Of a stretch of 47,008 nt of DNA, positions 1-8,042 are shown one piece after another; positions within the stretch are counted from its first letter, which is position 1, and every line of letters starts with the position of its first letter. Origin of the DNA: Vicinamibacterales bacterium (lineage in GTDB: Bacteria; Acidobacteriota; Vicinamibacteria; Vicinamibacterales; 2-12-FULL-66-21); NCBI GenBank assembly GCA_035699745.1, contig DASSPH010000021.1, positions 1-47,008 on the forward strand, written 5' to 3'. The position numbers were made by a program, and so were the translations under genes. The notes below the pieces were generated by a model. That model had not been told where the DNA came from and ran no database searches. It worked only from the letters and a program-made list of their open reading frames with translations.

Positions 1-612
1 CTCGAGGCGCTGCAGGCCGAGGGCGGCTATCTCGCCACTGCCGACGAGAAGCGCAAGCTCGAGGCGGTGATGTGGGACGCCGAGGGGCATCGCCGGATCG
101 AGACCGTCGCGCGCGCCGCCGGCGTGATCGCCGCGAAGGCCGGTGTTCAGCTCCCCGAGGGCAAGAGCTTCATCATCGTCAAGGAAGATCAGATCGGGAA
201 GGCGCACCGCTTCTCGGGGGAGAAGCTGTCGCCGGTGCTGGCCATCTTCAAGTACAGCGGCTTCGACGAGGCGCTGTCGATGGTGTCGCGGATCTTCGAG
301 GTCGGCGGCAAAGGGCACTCGGTCGGGATCGCCTCGTTCGACGACGAACACATTCACCGGCTGGCGTCGATGGCGCCGGTCAGCCGCATCATGGTGCGGC
401 AGCCGAACGTGCGCGGCAACGCCGGGTCGTTCACCAACGGCATGCCGCAGACGGCGAGCCTCGGGTGCGGCACCTGGGGCGGCAACATCACCAGCGAGAA
501 TCTCAGCGTCAAGCACTACATGAACACGACGTGGGTGAGCCGCCCGATCCCGGAAGACAAGCCGGACGAGCGGGAGATCCTCGGCGAGTTCTACGGGTCG
601 GAGATTTTCTGA
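1..612 (+). CDS. Acylating aldehyde dehydrogenase, C-terminal part (5' end outside window)
   Basis: The frame is open from base 1 and gives 203 codons before TGA. The product is the C-terminal 40-45% of a CoA-acylating aldehyde dehydrogenase, an enzyme that oxidises an aldehyde to acyl-CoA with NAD(P)+. It aligns end to end, at roughly 60% identity by eye, with the complete 466-residue enzyme encoded at 6641-8041. Shared blocks are FDDEHIH, APVSRIMVRQ, FTNGMP, a GCGxWGGN motif, KHYMN and TWVSRPI. The closing GCGxWGGN...TWVSRP block resembles the sulfoacetaldehyde dehydrogenase (SauS) type as I recall it. The catalytic Cys lies upstream, outside the window, so activity cannot be judged. It faces the minus-strand operon that carries its paralogue, so a second related catabolic set may extend to the left. 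Family call is confident; substrate is unknown. Confidence 0.85.
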   Translation, partial: LEALQAEGGYLATADEKRKLEAVMWDAEGHRRIETVARAAGVIAAKAGVQLPEGKSFIIVKEDQIGKAHRFSGEKLSPVLAIFKYSGFDEALSMVSRIFEVGGKGHSVGIASFDDEHIHRLASMAPVSRIMVRQPNVRGNAGSFTNGMPQTASLGCGTWGGNITSENLSVKHYMNTTWVSRPIPEDKPDEREILGEFYGSEIF

Positions 613-618
613 CGCGGT

Positions 619-660
619 AGGTCTCGGCTTCCAGCTTCCGGCTTCCAGCTGTCGGCTACT
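619..660. repeat. Heptamer array, GGCTTCC type, overlapping a stop codon
   Basis: Between the two converging genes lie tandem 7-base units: GGCTTCC (626-632), AGCTTCC (633-639), GGCTTCC (640-646), AGCTGTC (647-653) and GGCTACT (654-660). The last unit contains the TAG stop codon (complement of 656-658) of the minus-strand VWFA gene. No transcription terminator of the stem plus T-run kind is visible. It is one of several locus-specific short-period arrays in this window. Confidence 0.7.
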
Positions 661-1579
661 TCGTTCGGGTCGGTCCTCGCACGGTGAGGCCGGCGCGGCC
701 GGCTTCGACCTCGATGCCGCCGTCCGACAGCGGATCCGCGTCGTACGACACCACGAACTGCCGGGTCAATTCCTCGGCGATGCGCTCCAGCGCCGCGAAC
801 ATGCCGCCGGTGCGCTGAAACGACACGTGGATGCCGCCCGACTGGCGCGTCCCCTCGGTGTACATCCGATCCCGATCGAGCCCGCTGATTTGTCCTTCGA
901 GATCGAGCTTGCGGCCGCCGGAGGTCGAGCCCGCGGGGATCGTCGAGGTGTTCCATCCCGCCAGCGTCGCGGCATACAGCACGCTCGACCCGGCCCGCAG
1001 TTGTTCCAGCACGCCTTCGACCGTCACCGTGCTCGGCTGCGCTCCGTCGGTGCACAGCACGACGATCGCCCGGCGCCCCTCGCGCGACCGCTGGTCGCGG
1101 GCAATCTCGAGCACCGCCTGGACGATGTCGCCGGGCTCGACGCTGCGCGGCGGCAGGCCGTTGATGGCGCGGGCGAACGGCACGATCTCGGCGGTGTAGT
1201 CGATGCGCCGCTCCGATCGCTTGCCGACGGTGTACAACGCCACCGTCCCGGCCTGGTAGACGTGATCGAAGAAGTTCGCGACCGCGCGTCGGACGTCGTC
1301 GTCCGGCGCGAGCCGCTCCTCCACCGCCACCGCGACCTGCAGCGAGGCGCGCGACGGCTCGACGCGGATGATCGGCCGGACGCGGCCGCGTTCGCGGATG
1401 ACGATGTCGCCGGCGGTCAGCCCCGCCAGCGGCGCGCCGTCGGCGCCGCGCGCCGTCACGTAGATCGTCTTGCGAGTGGACTGCGCGTGGACCGGGATCG
1501 TGGCGGCGGCAATCAGCAGAACGATCCCGCTCGCGGCCGCCAGCGTCACGGCGGTGAGCACGCCGGGCAGCGTGCGCAC
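656..1579 (-). CDS. VWFA-related exported protein with degenerate metal site
   Basis: A 307-residue protein with an N-terminal hydrophobic signal segment ending near VHAQS, so it is probably exported. The body has the fold pattern of the VWFA-related family common in acidobacteria: a short N-terminal beta domain (TVYVTARGADGAPL-like, GDIVIRERG) followed by a von Willebrand factor A-like domain. Where the family has a DxSxS metal site this protein reads VAVEERLAPDD, so metal-dependent adhesion is doubtful. A second conserved strand, RRAIVVLCTDG, is retained. Near the C-terminus is FVVSYD, which recalls the YxVgY-type end of the family. The start is GTG at 1579, one base after the stop codon of the TPR gene, so the two genes are co-transcribed. 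Its function is unknown. Confidence 0.75.
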   Translation of the reverse strand: MRTLPGVLTAVTLAAASGIVLLIAAATIPVHAQSTRKTIYVTARGADGAPLAGLTAGDIVIRERGRVRPIIRVEPSRASLQVAVAVEERLAPDDDVRRAVANFFDHVYQAGTVALYTVGKRSERRIDYTAEIVPFARAINGLPPRSVEPGDIVQAVLEIARDQRSREGRRAIVVLCTDGAQPSTVTVEGVLEQLRAGSSVLYAATLAGWNTSTIPAGSTSGGRKLDLEGQISGLDRDRMYTEGTRQSGGIHVSFQRTGGMFAALERIAEELTRQFVVSYDADPLSDGGIEVEAGRAGLTVRGPTRTK

Positions 1580-1580
1580 G

Positions 1581-3494
1581 TCAGGCCAGCCCGACGTGAC
1601 GGAGGATGGCCTGCATGCGCGGGTGGTGCCGCTCCGCCTCGAACCGCGGGTCGACCTTCAGCGCGAGGACGTCGAAGGCGCGGTCTTCGCAGCTCCGGTC
1701 GAGCCACGTGAACCCCAGTTCCGGCTGGCCGAGCGCGAAGCGCACGGCGGCGAATTCGATCGGCGAGACGTAGCGCTGCGCCGCGATCGCCTCCAGCCTG
1801 CGCAGCGAGGTCAGCGCCAGCGGCTTGCGGCCGGCCAGCGCCATCGCGCGGGCGAGGCCGGCCAGCATGCGCGGGCTGTGCGGCGACAGATCGATGGCGC
1901 GCTGGAACGCCGCGATCGCCTCGTCGAGATCCTTGCGCTGCTCCTGGATCACGCCGAGCGCCCAGTAGGCGGGGGAGAAGTGCGGGTTCAGCTCGATGGT
2001 GTGGTCGCACTGTTCGAGCGCCGCTTCGTAGTCCCGCCGGTAGGCGTGGATCAGCGCCAGGTCGCGGGCGACGATCGACGACACGGGATCGAGCGACTGT
2101 GCGATGCGCATCTCCTCCAGCGCCTCGTCCAGCCGTCCGAGCGGCACGAGGCAGGACATCGCGTACCAGTGATGCGCGGTGGCGTAGCGCGGGTCGAAGG
2201 AGATCGCCCGCTGGAACTCGCGTTCGGCGCCGTGCCAGTCCCAGTCCTGCGTCGCCTTGACGTGGGCGAGCGACGTCCGCCCTTCGGCGCACGTGCCGTC
2301 GAGCATCACCGCGGACGCCGCGCTCGACGCCGCCTGCGCCCAGACCAGCGACGGCGGCCGGACGCCGTAGTGCGCCAGCAGCGAATGCGCGTCCGCCAGG
2401 CCGCTGTGGGCCAGCGCGAACTGCGCGTCCTCGACGATCGCCTTCTCGAAGAAGTCGAGCGCCTTGTGGAGCCCCTCGTCGGTGCGCTGGTTCAGGTGAT
2501 ACCGCCCCTGCAGGTACAGGTTGCGTGCCGCCAGGTTCTCCGCCGGACGCCGGGCGCCGCGGCGCTGCCCCGCGTCGAGCAGCCGCGGCTCGAGCTTCTT
2601 GACCACCGCGTCGGCGACGAGCTCCTGCGCCGCGAAGGGATCGCCGAGCGGCGCATCCACCGACTCCGACCACAGGTACGACGCGGTCGCCGTGTCGACC
2701 AGGTGCACCGTCGCCCGGACGCGGTCGCCGGAGCGTCGAACGCCGCCGGTGAGCACCATCGCCGCGTGCGTCGGCGGATCGCTCGGCTGGATGGCCAGCA
2801 CGCGGAGCGCTTCGAGCTTGGCCAGGCTGTGGATGATCTCCAGACGCAGGCCGTCGCAGAAGTACGCCAGATCGTGCGCCGGGCTCTGGTCCGCCAGCGG
2901 CTGGACGGCGATGGTGTTCTGGCCGGCGAGGGTCGGCGACATCGATCGCCGCCCGCCGCCCGACGCATCGCGATGCTTGAAGACCGGCGCGTAACCGCCC
3001 TTCGGCAGCTCGATCAGGATCGCGTCGGCGCCCCCTTCCTCCCGGTAGTAGCGCACCAGCCGCGCCCGCAGCCGCCGCGCCTGCACGCGGACGATCGGGT
3101 CGGCGCGCGGATCGAACGACGAGTCCTTGTCGAACACCTGCACGCCGATGACGTATTCCTTCAGCTGATCGCCGCGGCCGGCGAGCGACTCGGAGACGAT
3201 GAAGTTGAGGAACCGCTTGAGGCGATCGACCTGACGGAACGTGACGCTGGTCAGCACGCGCTCGAGGTGCCCCTCGACCTTGCTCGGGACAGTCGCGCCG
3301 CTGTCGAGGTGCGGCTGGCGGCCGCCGGAATCGGGCTCGGACGTCACCTGCGCCGGCAGCGCCGCGGTCCTGATCGGGATGATGTTCGGGCCAGCGCCGT
3401 CGTCCCGCCGCGCGCCTCTGGCCGGCCGCTCGCGGGGCGGCCGCGCTCCGCTGCGCCCTCGTTCGCCCGCCGGTTCCGTCCGGTACTTCGACAT
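1581..3494 (-). CDS. Winged-helix/TPR regulator-like protein (TolB-like middle domain)
   Basis: A 637-residue protein in three parts. Residues 1-75 are low complexity. About 75-170 is a helical, basic segment with DRLKRFLNFIV, EYVIGVQVF, RVQARRLRARL and LPKGGYAPVF, the N-terminal module often seen in acidobacterial proteins labelled adenylate cyclase or TPR regulator; it may bind DNA or nucleotides. About 190-300 (IAVQPLADQS, VLTGGVRRSGDRVRATVHLVD) resembles the TolB-like/FlgO-type domain found in such regulators. From about 320 on are TPR repeats, for example RAISFDPRYATAHHWYA and TIELNPHFSPAYWALG. No transmembrane segment is evident. ATG starts 9 bases after the MFS transporter stop, so it belongs to the catabolic operon and could control it. 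No catalytic cyclase domain is visible. Confidence 0.75.
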   Translation of the reverse strand: MSKYRTEPAGERGRSGARPPRERPARGARRDDGAGPNIIPIRTAALPAQVTSEPDSGGRQPHLDSGATVPSKVEGHLERVLTSVTFRQVDRLKRFLNFIVSESLAGRGDQLKEYVIGVQVFDKDSSFDPRADPIVRVQARRLRARLVRYYREEGGADAILIELPKGGYAPVFKHRDASGGGRRSMSPTLAGQNTIAVQPLADQSPAHDLAYFCDGLRLEIIHSLAKLEALRVLAIQPSDPPTHAAMVLTGGVRRSGDRVRATVHLVDTATASYLWSESVDAPLGDPFAAQELVADAVVKKLEPRLLDAGQRRGARRPAENLAARNLYLQGRYHLNQRTDEGLHKALDFFEKAIVEDAQFALAHSGLADAHSLLAHYGVRPPSLVWAQAASSAASAVMLDGTCAEGRTSLAHVKATQDWDWHGAEREFQRAISFDPRYATAHHWYAMSCLVPLGRLDEALEEMRIAQSLDPVSSIVARDLALIHAYRRDYEAALEQCDHTIELNPHFSPAYWALGVIQEQRKDLDEAIAAFQRAIDLSPHSPRMLAGLARAMALAGRKPLALTSLRRLEAIAAQRYVSPIEFAAVRFALGQPELGFTWLDRSCEDRAFDVLALKVDPRFEAERHHPRMQAILRHVGLA

Positions 3495-3503
3495 GAGAGA
3501 CGG

Positions 3504-4814
3504 CTAGTCGGTCTCGACGTCGAGACGGTGAATGTCGCCGAGGATCACGCTGTAGGCCAGCGCGCCCATCAGCGCGACAACGGCGATGTAGGCCAGCGGG
3601 CCGAAGAACGAGCCGGTCGCCTGATACGCGGCGCCGACGACGATCGGCGTCACGATGCCGGCAAGGTTGGTCGTGAAGTTGAACAGCCCTCCGGTCAGGC
3701 CGATCAGCTTCTTCGGGGCGATGTCCGAGACCACCGTCCACCCGAGGTTCGTCATTCCCTGGCCGAAGAACGCGATCGACATGATCACGATCACCAGCGC
3801 GTTGTTGTCGGCCGGAACGTAGTTGGCGAGGATGATGGTCGACGCCAGCAGCATGCCCGAGACGATGGGCAGCTTGCGCGCCAGATTCGCCGACCCGGTG
3901 CGCTTGAGGATCGTGTCCGACACCATGCCGCCGAGCACGACGCCGATCGCCGCCGCGATGTACGGCACCGAGGTCATGAACCCGGCCTTGATGAACGTCA
4001 TGCCGCGCGCGGTGACCAGATACGTAGGAAACCAGGTCAGGAAGAAGACCAGCGTCGAGTTGCCGCCGAACTGGCCGATCGACGCGCCGACCACCTGGCG
4101 GTGCTTGAGCAGCGCCGCGATGTGCCGCCACCTGAAGACGACAGGCTGCCCTTTGTACTCGCCGCCGCCGCCCGCCTCGATGTAGTCGAGCTCCGCCTGG
4201 TTCACGGTCTTGTGCTCGCTGGGATTGCGGTAGAGCGCCCACCACACGAACGCGAACACGATGCCGATGCTGCCGACGATGAGGAAGAGGCCGCGCCAGC
4301 CGAACTGCTGCGTGATCCAGAACAGCGGCACGCTGAGAAAGCCGAGCCCGAAGTTCATGCCCACCGAGTAGACGGAGTTGGCGCGCGCCCGCTCGTGCTG
4401 CGGAAACCAGGTCGCCAGCACGCGGCTGTTCGCCGGGAAGCACGGCGCTTCGAAGATGCCGATGCCGATGCGCGTCAGCACCAGGCCGGCCAGCGAGCTC
4501 ACCACCCCCATCAGCCCGGTGAAGAACGACCACAGCCCGATCGAGATGAAATAGGTGAACCGCGTGCCGAACTTGTCGAGGAAGATGCCGCCGGGAATCT
4601 GCAGGAAGGCATAGCTCCAGGAAAACGCGGAGAACACCAGCCCCATCTGCGTCGGCGTGAGCCCCAGATCCCTCGACAGATGCGGGGCGGCAACGCTCAG
4701 CACCGTTCGATCGAGATAGTTGATCGCCGTGCCGATCGCGACGAGCGCGAGGATGGGCACCCAGCGGACGCTGGTCCGTTTCTCCACCTCGACCAACGGT
4801 GTGACATCAGTCAT
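3504..4814 (-). CDS. MFS transporter of the anion:cation symporter type
   Basis: A 436-residue polytopic protein with about twelve hydrophobic segments. The first segments read GTAINYLDRTVLSVAAPHL and WSYAFLQIPGGIFLDKFG, the classic loop 2-3 motif of MFS carriers for organic anions such as hexuronates, galactonate, tartrate, phthalate or sulfoacetate (SauU). A cytoplasmic central loop follows around residue 200. It probably brings the substrate of the neighbouring enzymes across the inner membrane by H+ or Na+ symport. The gene lies 39 bases after the ThDP enzyme and 9 bases before the TPR gene on the same strand. The substrate cannot be read from the sequence; the enzymes around it point to a short organic acid or sulfonate. 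Confidence 0.85.
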   Translation of the reverse strand: MTDVTPLVEVEKRTSVRWVPILALVAIGTAINYLDRTVLSVAAPHLSRDLGLTPTQMGLVFSAFSWSYAFLQIPGGIFLDKFGTRFTYFISIGLWSFFTGLMGVVSSLAGLVLTRIGIGIFEAPCFPANSRVLATWFPQHERARANSVYSVGMNFGLGFLSVPLFWITQQFGWRGLFLIVGSIGIVFAFVWWALYRNPSEHKTVNQAELDYIEAGGGGEYKGQPVVFRWRHIAALLKHRQVVGASIGQFGGNSTLVFFLTWFPTYLVTARGMTFIKAGFMTSVPYIAAAIGVVLGGMVSDTILKRTGSANLARKLPIVSGMLLASTIILANYVPADNNALVIVIMSIAFFGQGMTNLGWTVVSDIAPKKLIGLTGGLFNFTTNLAGIVTPIVVGAAYQATGSFFGPLAYIAVVALMGALAYSVILGDIHRLDVETD

Positions 4815-4853
4815 TCGGCATTCGCCGCTCGGCTCGCGCTCTTCAGCGACCTG

Positions 4854-6623
4854 TCAGCTGCCCTTCCGGTAAACGCAGTTGATATCCCAGTGCCCCGGCG
4901 TCGGCGTCGGGGCGTTTTCCATCGGCGCCTGGATCACCGTCGGACGCCCGGAGGCGAGCGCCGAGGCCAGCGCGGGTCCGAGCTCGTCGGCCGAGCGGAT
5001 GAACACGCCGTCGGCACCGTAGCCCTTCGCGATCTGCGCGAAGTCGGTGCGATAGCGCGCGCCGTCGGCTTCGAACAGGCAGCCGAACTCCCATCCGTAA
5101 TGCATGTTGGTGAGTCCGGCGATGGTGCCGAACGCGGCGTTGTCCATCACCAGCCAGACGACGCCGAGCCCCGCCTCCATCGCGGTGGCGACGACCGACG
5201 GATTGCTGCCGAACGCGCCGTCGCCGACGAGCGCCACCACGGCGCGGTCCGGCTGCGCGAGCTTCACCCCCAGCGCCGCCGCGGGACCGAATCCCATGGT
5301 CGCCAGACCGCTCGGCGTGATGAACGTGCCCGGCACGGTGATGGGGAACTGCTGCCCGACGCCGTTCTTGTTCCAGCCGACGTCGGTGACGATGTAGCCG
5401 TCCTCGGGCACCGCCTTGCGCAGCTCGCTGAGGATGCGCTCCGGCCGCATCGGAAACTGCGCCGAGCTGTACTGGTCGGCCCAGTTCGCGGCAAACGCCC
5501 GGCGCCCCTGGGCGATGTCCAGCCGCAGCGAGCCGCGGTTCCGGTGCTTGACTCCCCTGGCGGCCTCGCCCAGCGCGGCGAGCGCCAGCTTCGCGTCGGC
5601 CACGACGCCCAGCTCGGTGGGGAAGTTGCGTCCGATCTCGGCGACATCCGCGTCGATGTGTATGAGCCGCGCCGGCGGGATGCTGAACGTGAAGCGCGGG
5701 TCCCACGAACTGGAGTTCGCCTCGGCGAACCGCGTCCCGATCGCCAGGATCAGATCCGCGGTGCGGCACTTCTCGTTGGCGATCGGCGTGCCCCAGAACC
5801 CGGTCATGCCGAGCAGCAGCGGGTGGTCTTCGCGGACGACCCCCTTGCCCATCAACGAGTGGGCGATGGGCAGCTCCAGCGCCTCGGCGAGCGCGGCGAG
5901 CTCGGCGGAGGCGCGCGCCGACAGCACGCCGCCGCCGGCATACAACACCGGACGCTCGGCCTCCGCGAGCGCCGCGACGATGCGCTCCGCGGTCGCCGGA
6001 TCGATCGACGGGCGCGCAATCTCGGCGGGGACCTTGGCGAACGCGTCCACCGGCAGGCTGCTCGAGAACACGTCCATTGGCACGTCCACCAGCACCGGGC
6101 CCGGGCGCCCCGTCTGCGCCAGGTGGAAGGCGCGCTCGACGATGCGCGGCAGATCGCGCGCCTGCTCGACGCGGTACACGCGCTTACAGAACGGGCGGTA
6201 GATCTGGTACTGATCGGCGTCCTGATGCAGGTTCACTTCCTGGTGCGGATGCCGGCCGTGGAAGTACGACTGCACGTCGCCGGCGATCACGACCATCGGG
6301 ATCGAATCGAGCGCCGCGTTGGCGACGCCGGTGGCGGCGTTGGTCAGCCCGGGCCCGAGATGAGTCAGCAGGACGCCCGGTTTGCCGGCGGCGCGGGCGT
6401 AGCCGTCCGCGGCGTGCGCCGCCACCTGCTCGTGCCGCGTGCTGACGTAGCGGATCCGGCTCCGGCCCAGCGCGTCCAGCATGCCGATCACGGTGTGCCC
6501 CGTGAGCCCGAACACCACTTCGACGCCCAGCCGCTCCAGGTAGTCGGCGAGCAGATAGGCCGCGATGCGCGTTTCCGTCGTCGTCGGCAGCGGCTCCGGG
6601 ATGACGTGGATGGCTGTGCTCAT
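4854..6623 (-). CDS. Thiamine diphosphate-dependent enzyme, acetolactate-synthase-like
   Basis: A 589-residue protein with the three-domain plan of the ThDP decarboxylase/carboligase family. The N-terminal Pyr domain contains the catalytic Glu65 (STRHEQ). The central domain is the Rossmann-like region around VLYAGGGVLSA. The C-terminal PP domain carries the ThDP/Mg motif GDG at 467-469 with D494-N495 about 25 residues later. It would decarboxylate a 2-oxo acid to an aldehyde or join it to a second carbonyl. The ATG at 6623 was chosen because it lies 17 bases after the aldehyde dehydrogenase stop; a longer frame to 6722 would overlap that gene by 82 bases. Next to an acylating aldehyde dehydrogenase, a decarboxylase role (oxo acid to aldehyde to acyl-CoA) is the simplest reading. 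An Xsc-type sulfoacetaldehyde acetyltransferase is less likely: no phosphotransacetylase gene is nearby and the Pyr-domain sequence does not look like Xsc. Confidence 0.85.
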   Translation of the reverse strand: MSTAIHVIPEPLPTTTETRIAAYLLADYLERLGVEVVFGLTGHTVIGMLDALGRSRIRYVSTRHEQVAAHAADGYARAAGKPGVLLTHLGPGLTNAATGVANAALDSIPMVVIAGDVQSYFHGRHPHQEVNLHQDADQYQIYRPFCKRVYRVEQARDLPRIVERAFHLAQTGRPGPVLVDVPMDVFSSSLPVDAFAKVPAEIARPSIDPATAERIVAALAEAERPVLYAGGGVLSARASAELAALAEALELPIAHSLMGKGVVREDHPLLLGMTGFWGTPIANEKCRTADLILAIGTRFAEANSSSWDPRFTFSIPPARLIHIDADVAEIGRNFPTELGVVADAKLALAALGEAARGVKHRNRGSLRLDIAQGRRAFAANWADQYSSAQFPMRPERILSELRKAVPEDGYIVTDVGWNKNGVGQQFPITVPGTFITPSGLATMGFGPAAALGVKLAQPDRAVVALVGDGAFGSNPSVVATAMEAGLGVVWLVMDNAAFGTIAGLTNMHYGWEFGCLFEADGARYRTDFAQIAKGYGADGVFIRSADELGPALASALASGRPTVIQAPMENAPTPTPGHWDINCVYRKGS

Positions 6624-6640
6624 GGTGTGCCCCGCGGGGT

Positions 6641-8041
6641 TCAGAAGACTTCCGAGTTGTAGAACTCTCCGAACAGCTCCTGTTCGGACGGGCGGTCCTC
6701 CGCGATCGGACGGCTCACCCACGTGACGTTCATGTAGTGCTTCAGCGAGATGTTCTCGTTGGTGATGTTGCCGCCCCAGACGCCGCAGCCCATGCTCGAC
6801 GTCATCGGCATGCCGTTGGTGAAGGTGCCGGCATTCGAGCTGGACTGGACCTGCCGCACCATGATCCGGCTGACCGGCGCCGTCATGGCGAGCTGATGGA
6901 TGTGCTCGTCGTCGAACGAGTAGATGCCGCAGGAATGGCCGCGCCCGCCGGTCTCGAAGATCCGGCGGACCATGTCGAGCGCCATGTCCCAGCCGTGATA
7001 CTCGAAGATCGACAGCACCACGCCGAGCTTCTCGGTCGAGAACGGATGCCCCTTCCCGATCAGCCGCTCGGGGACGATGAAGAAGGTCTTGCCGGCCGGC
7101 AGATCGATGCCGGCCTTCGCGGCGACGACGTCCGCGCCGCGCGCGATCGTGTCGGCGGTGCGGCGCCCCTCCGCGTCCCAGTACGCGGCCTGCAGCCTCC
7201 GCTTCTCGTCGTCGCCGACCAGATAGCCGCCCTCCTTCTGCAGCTGGTCGAGGAACGCGTCATGGATCCGCGAATCGACGAGGAGGTTGCCGTCCGCCGA
7301 GCAGCCCGAGCCGTTGTCGTTGGTCTTGCTGATCCGCGTGTTGCGCGCCGCTTCCTCGACGTCCGCGGTCTCGTCGATCACCATGGTGGCGTTGCCGGCG
7401 CCGACGCCGTAGGCCGGCTTGCCGGATCCGTACGCGGCGCGGACCATGGCGGGCCCGCCGGTGGCGATCGTCAGGTCGCATTGGGCCATCAGCTCGTTGG
7501 CCAGCGGAATGCTCGGCCGCTCGACGACCTGGAGCACGTCGTCGGGCACGCCGAGCCGGTGCAGCGCGGCGCGCATGATGCGCACGGTCTCGATGGTGGT
7601 CCTGCGGCTGGACGGATGGGGCGAGAAGATCACCGCGTCCTTGCATTTGATCGCGTAGATGGCGATGCCCACGGGAGTGACATAGGGGCTGGTCACCGGA
7701 ATCAGCGCCGCGATCACGCCGGCAGGCTTCGCATACTTCACGATGCCGCGGACGGGATCCTCTTCGATGATCCCCATGCTCTTCTGGCGCAGCGCGTCGC
7801 GCAGGATGCCCTGGACCTTGGCCCGCCGGGTCGGCTCGCGGCGGCCCATGCCGCTCTCGTCGACGCTCATGTTCGCCAGCCGGGTGGCCGTCGCCTCGTT
7901 GCCGCCGGCCCAGGCGACCGCGCGGCAGATGCGATCCACCGTCGCCTGATCGTAGTGCTCGACGGCGCGCATCGCGGCCCGCGCCCGCCCGACCAGCTCG
8001 GTGACGACGTCGATCTCTTCTGCGGTAATCGTGCGAGCCAT
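6641..8041 (-). CDS. CoA-acylating aldehyde dehydrogenase, SauS-like
   Basis: A complete 466-residue acylating aldehyde dehydrogenase. The probable nucleophile is Cys247 in NDNGSGCSADGN. The nucleotide-binding part includes PVTSPYVTP and KDAVIFSPHPSS, and GSGKPAYGVGAGNATMVID precedes the catalytic segment. The C-terminus has the GCGVWGGN and TWVSRPI blocks. The length of about 465 residues and the lack of an alcohol dehydrogenase domain fit single-domain acylating enzymes such as sulfoacetaldehyde dehydrogenase, not AdhE. ATG at 8041 follows the citryl-CoA-lyase-like stop by one base, indicating translational coupling. It probably converts the aldehyde made by the ThDP enzyme into an acyl-CoA. 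The gene at 1-612 is a paralogue on the opposite strand. No microcompartment-targeting extension or shell genes are seen. Confidence 0.88.
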   Translation of the reverse strand: MARTITAEEIDVVTELVGRARAAMRAVEHYDQATVDRICRAVAWAGGNEATATRLANMSVDESGMGRREPTRRAKVQGILRDALRQKSMGIIEEDPVRGIVKYAKPAGVIAALIPVTSPYVTPVGIAIYAIKCKDAVIFSPHPSSRRTTIETVRIMRAALHRLGVPDDVLQVVERPSIPLANELMAQCDLTIATGGPAMVRAAYGSGKPAYGVGAGNATMVIDETADVEEAARNTRISKTNDNGSGCSADGNLLVDSRIHDAFLDQLQKEGGYLVGDDEKRRLQAAYWDAEGRRTADTIARGADVVAAKAGIDLPAGKTFFIVPERLIGKGHPFSTEKLGVVLSIFEYHGWDMALDMVRRIFETGGRGHSCGIYSFDDEHIHQLAMTAPVSRIMVRQVQSSSNAGTFTNGMPMTSSMGCGVWGGNITNENISLKHYMNVTWVSRPIAEDRPSEQELFGEFYNSEVF

Positions 8042-8042
8042 C

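Noticed and set aside
1470-6662. A very long open frame on the plus strand (1730 codons) opposite the catabolic operon
   Set aside because: It is an antisense shadow in high-GC DNA: its translation is Arg/His/Asp/Glu-rich without domains, while the opposite strand has four recognisable proteins with motifs in order.
6624-6722. N-terminal extension of the ThDP enzyme to 6722
   Set aside because: It would overlap the upstream aldehyde dehydrogenase coding end by 82 bases and adds a Pro/Gly/Arg-rich segment atypical of the family; ATG 6623 fits the 17-base gap.
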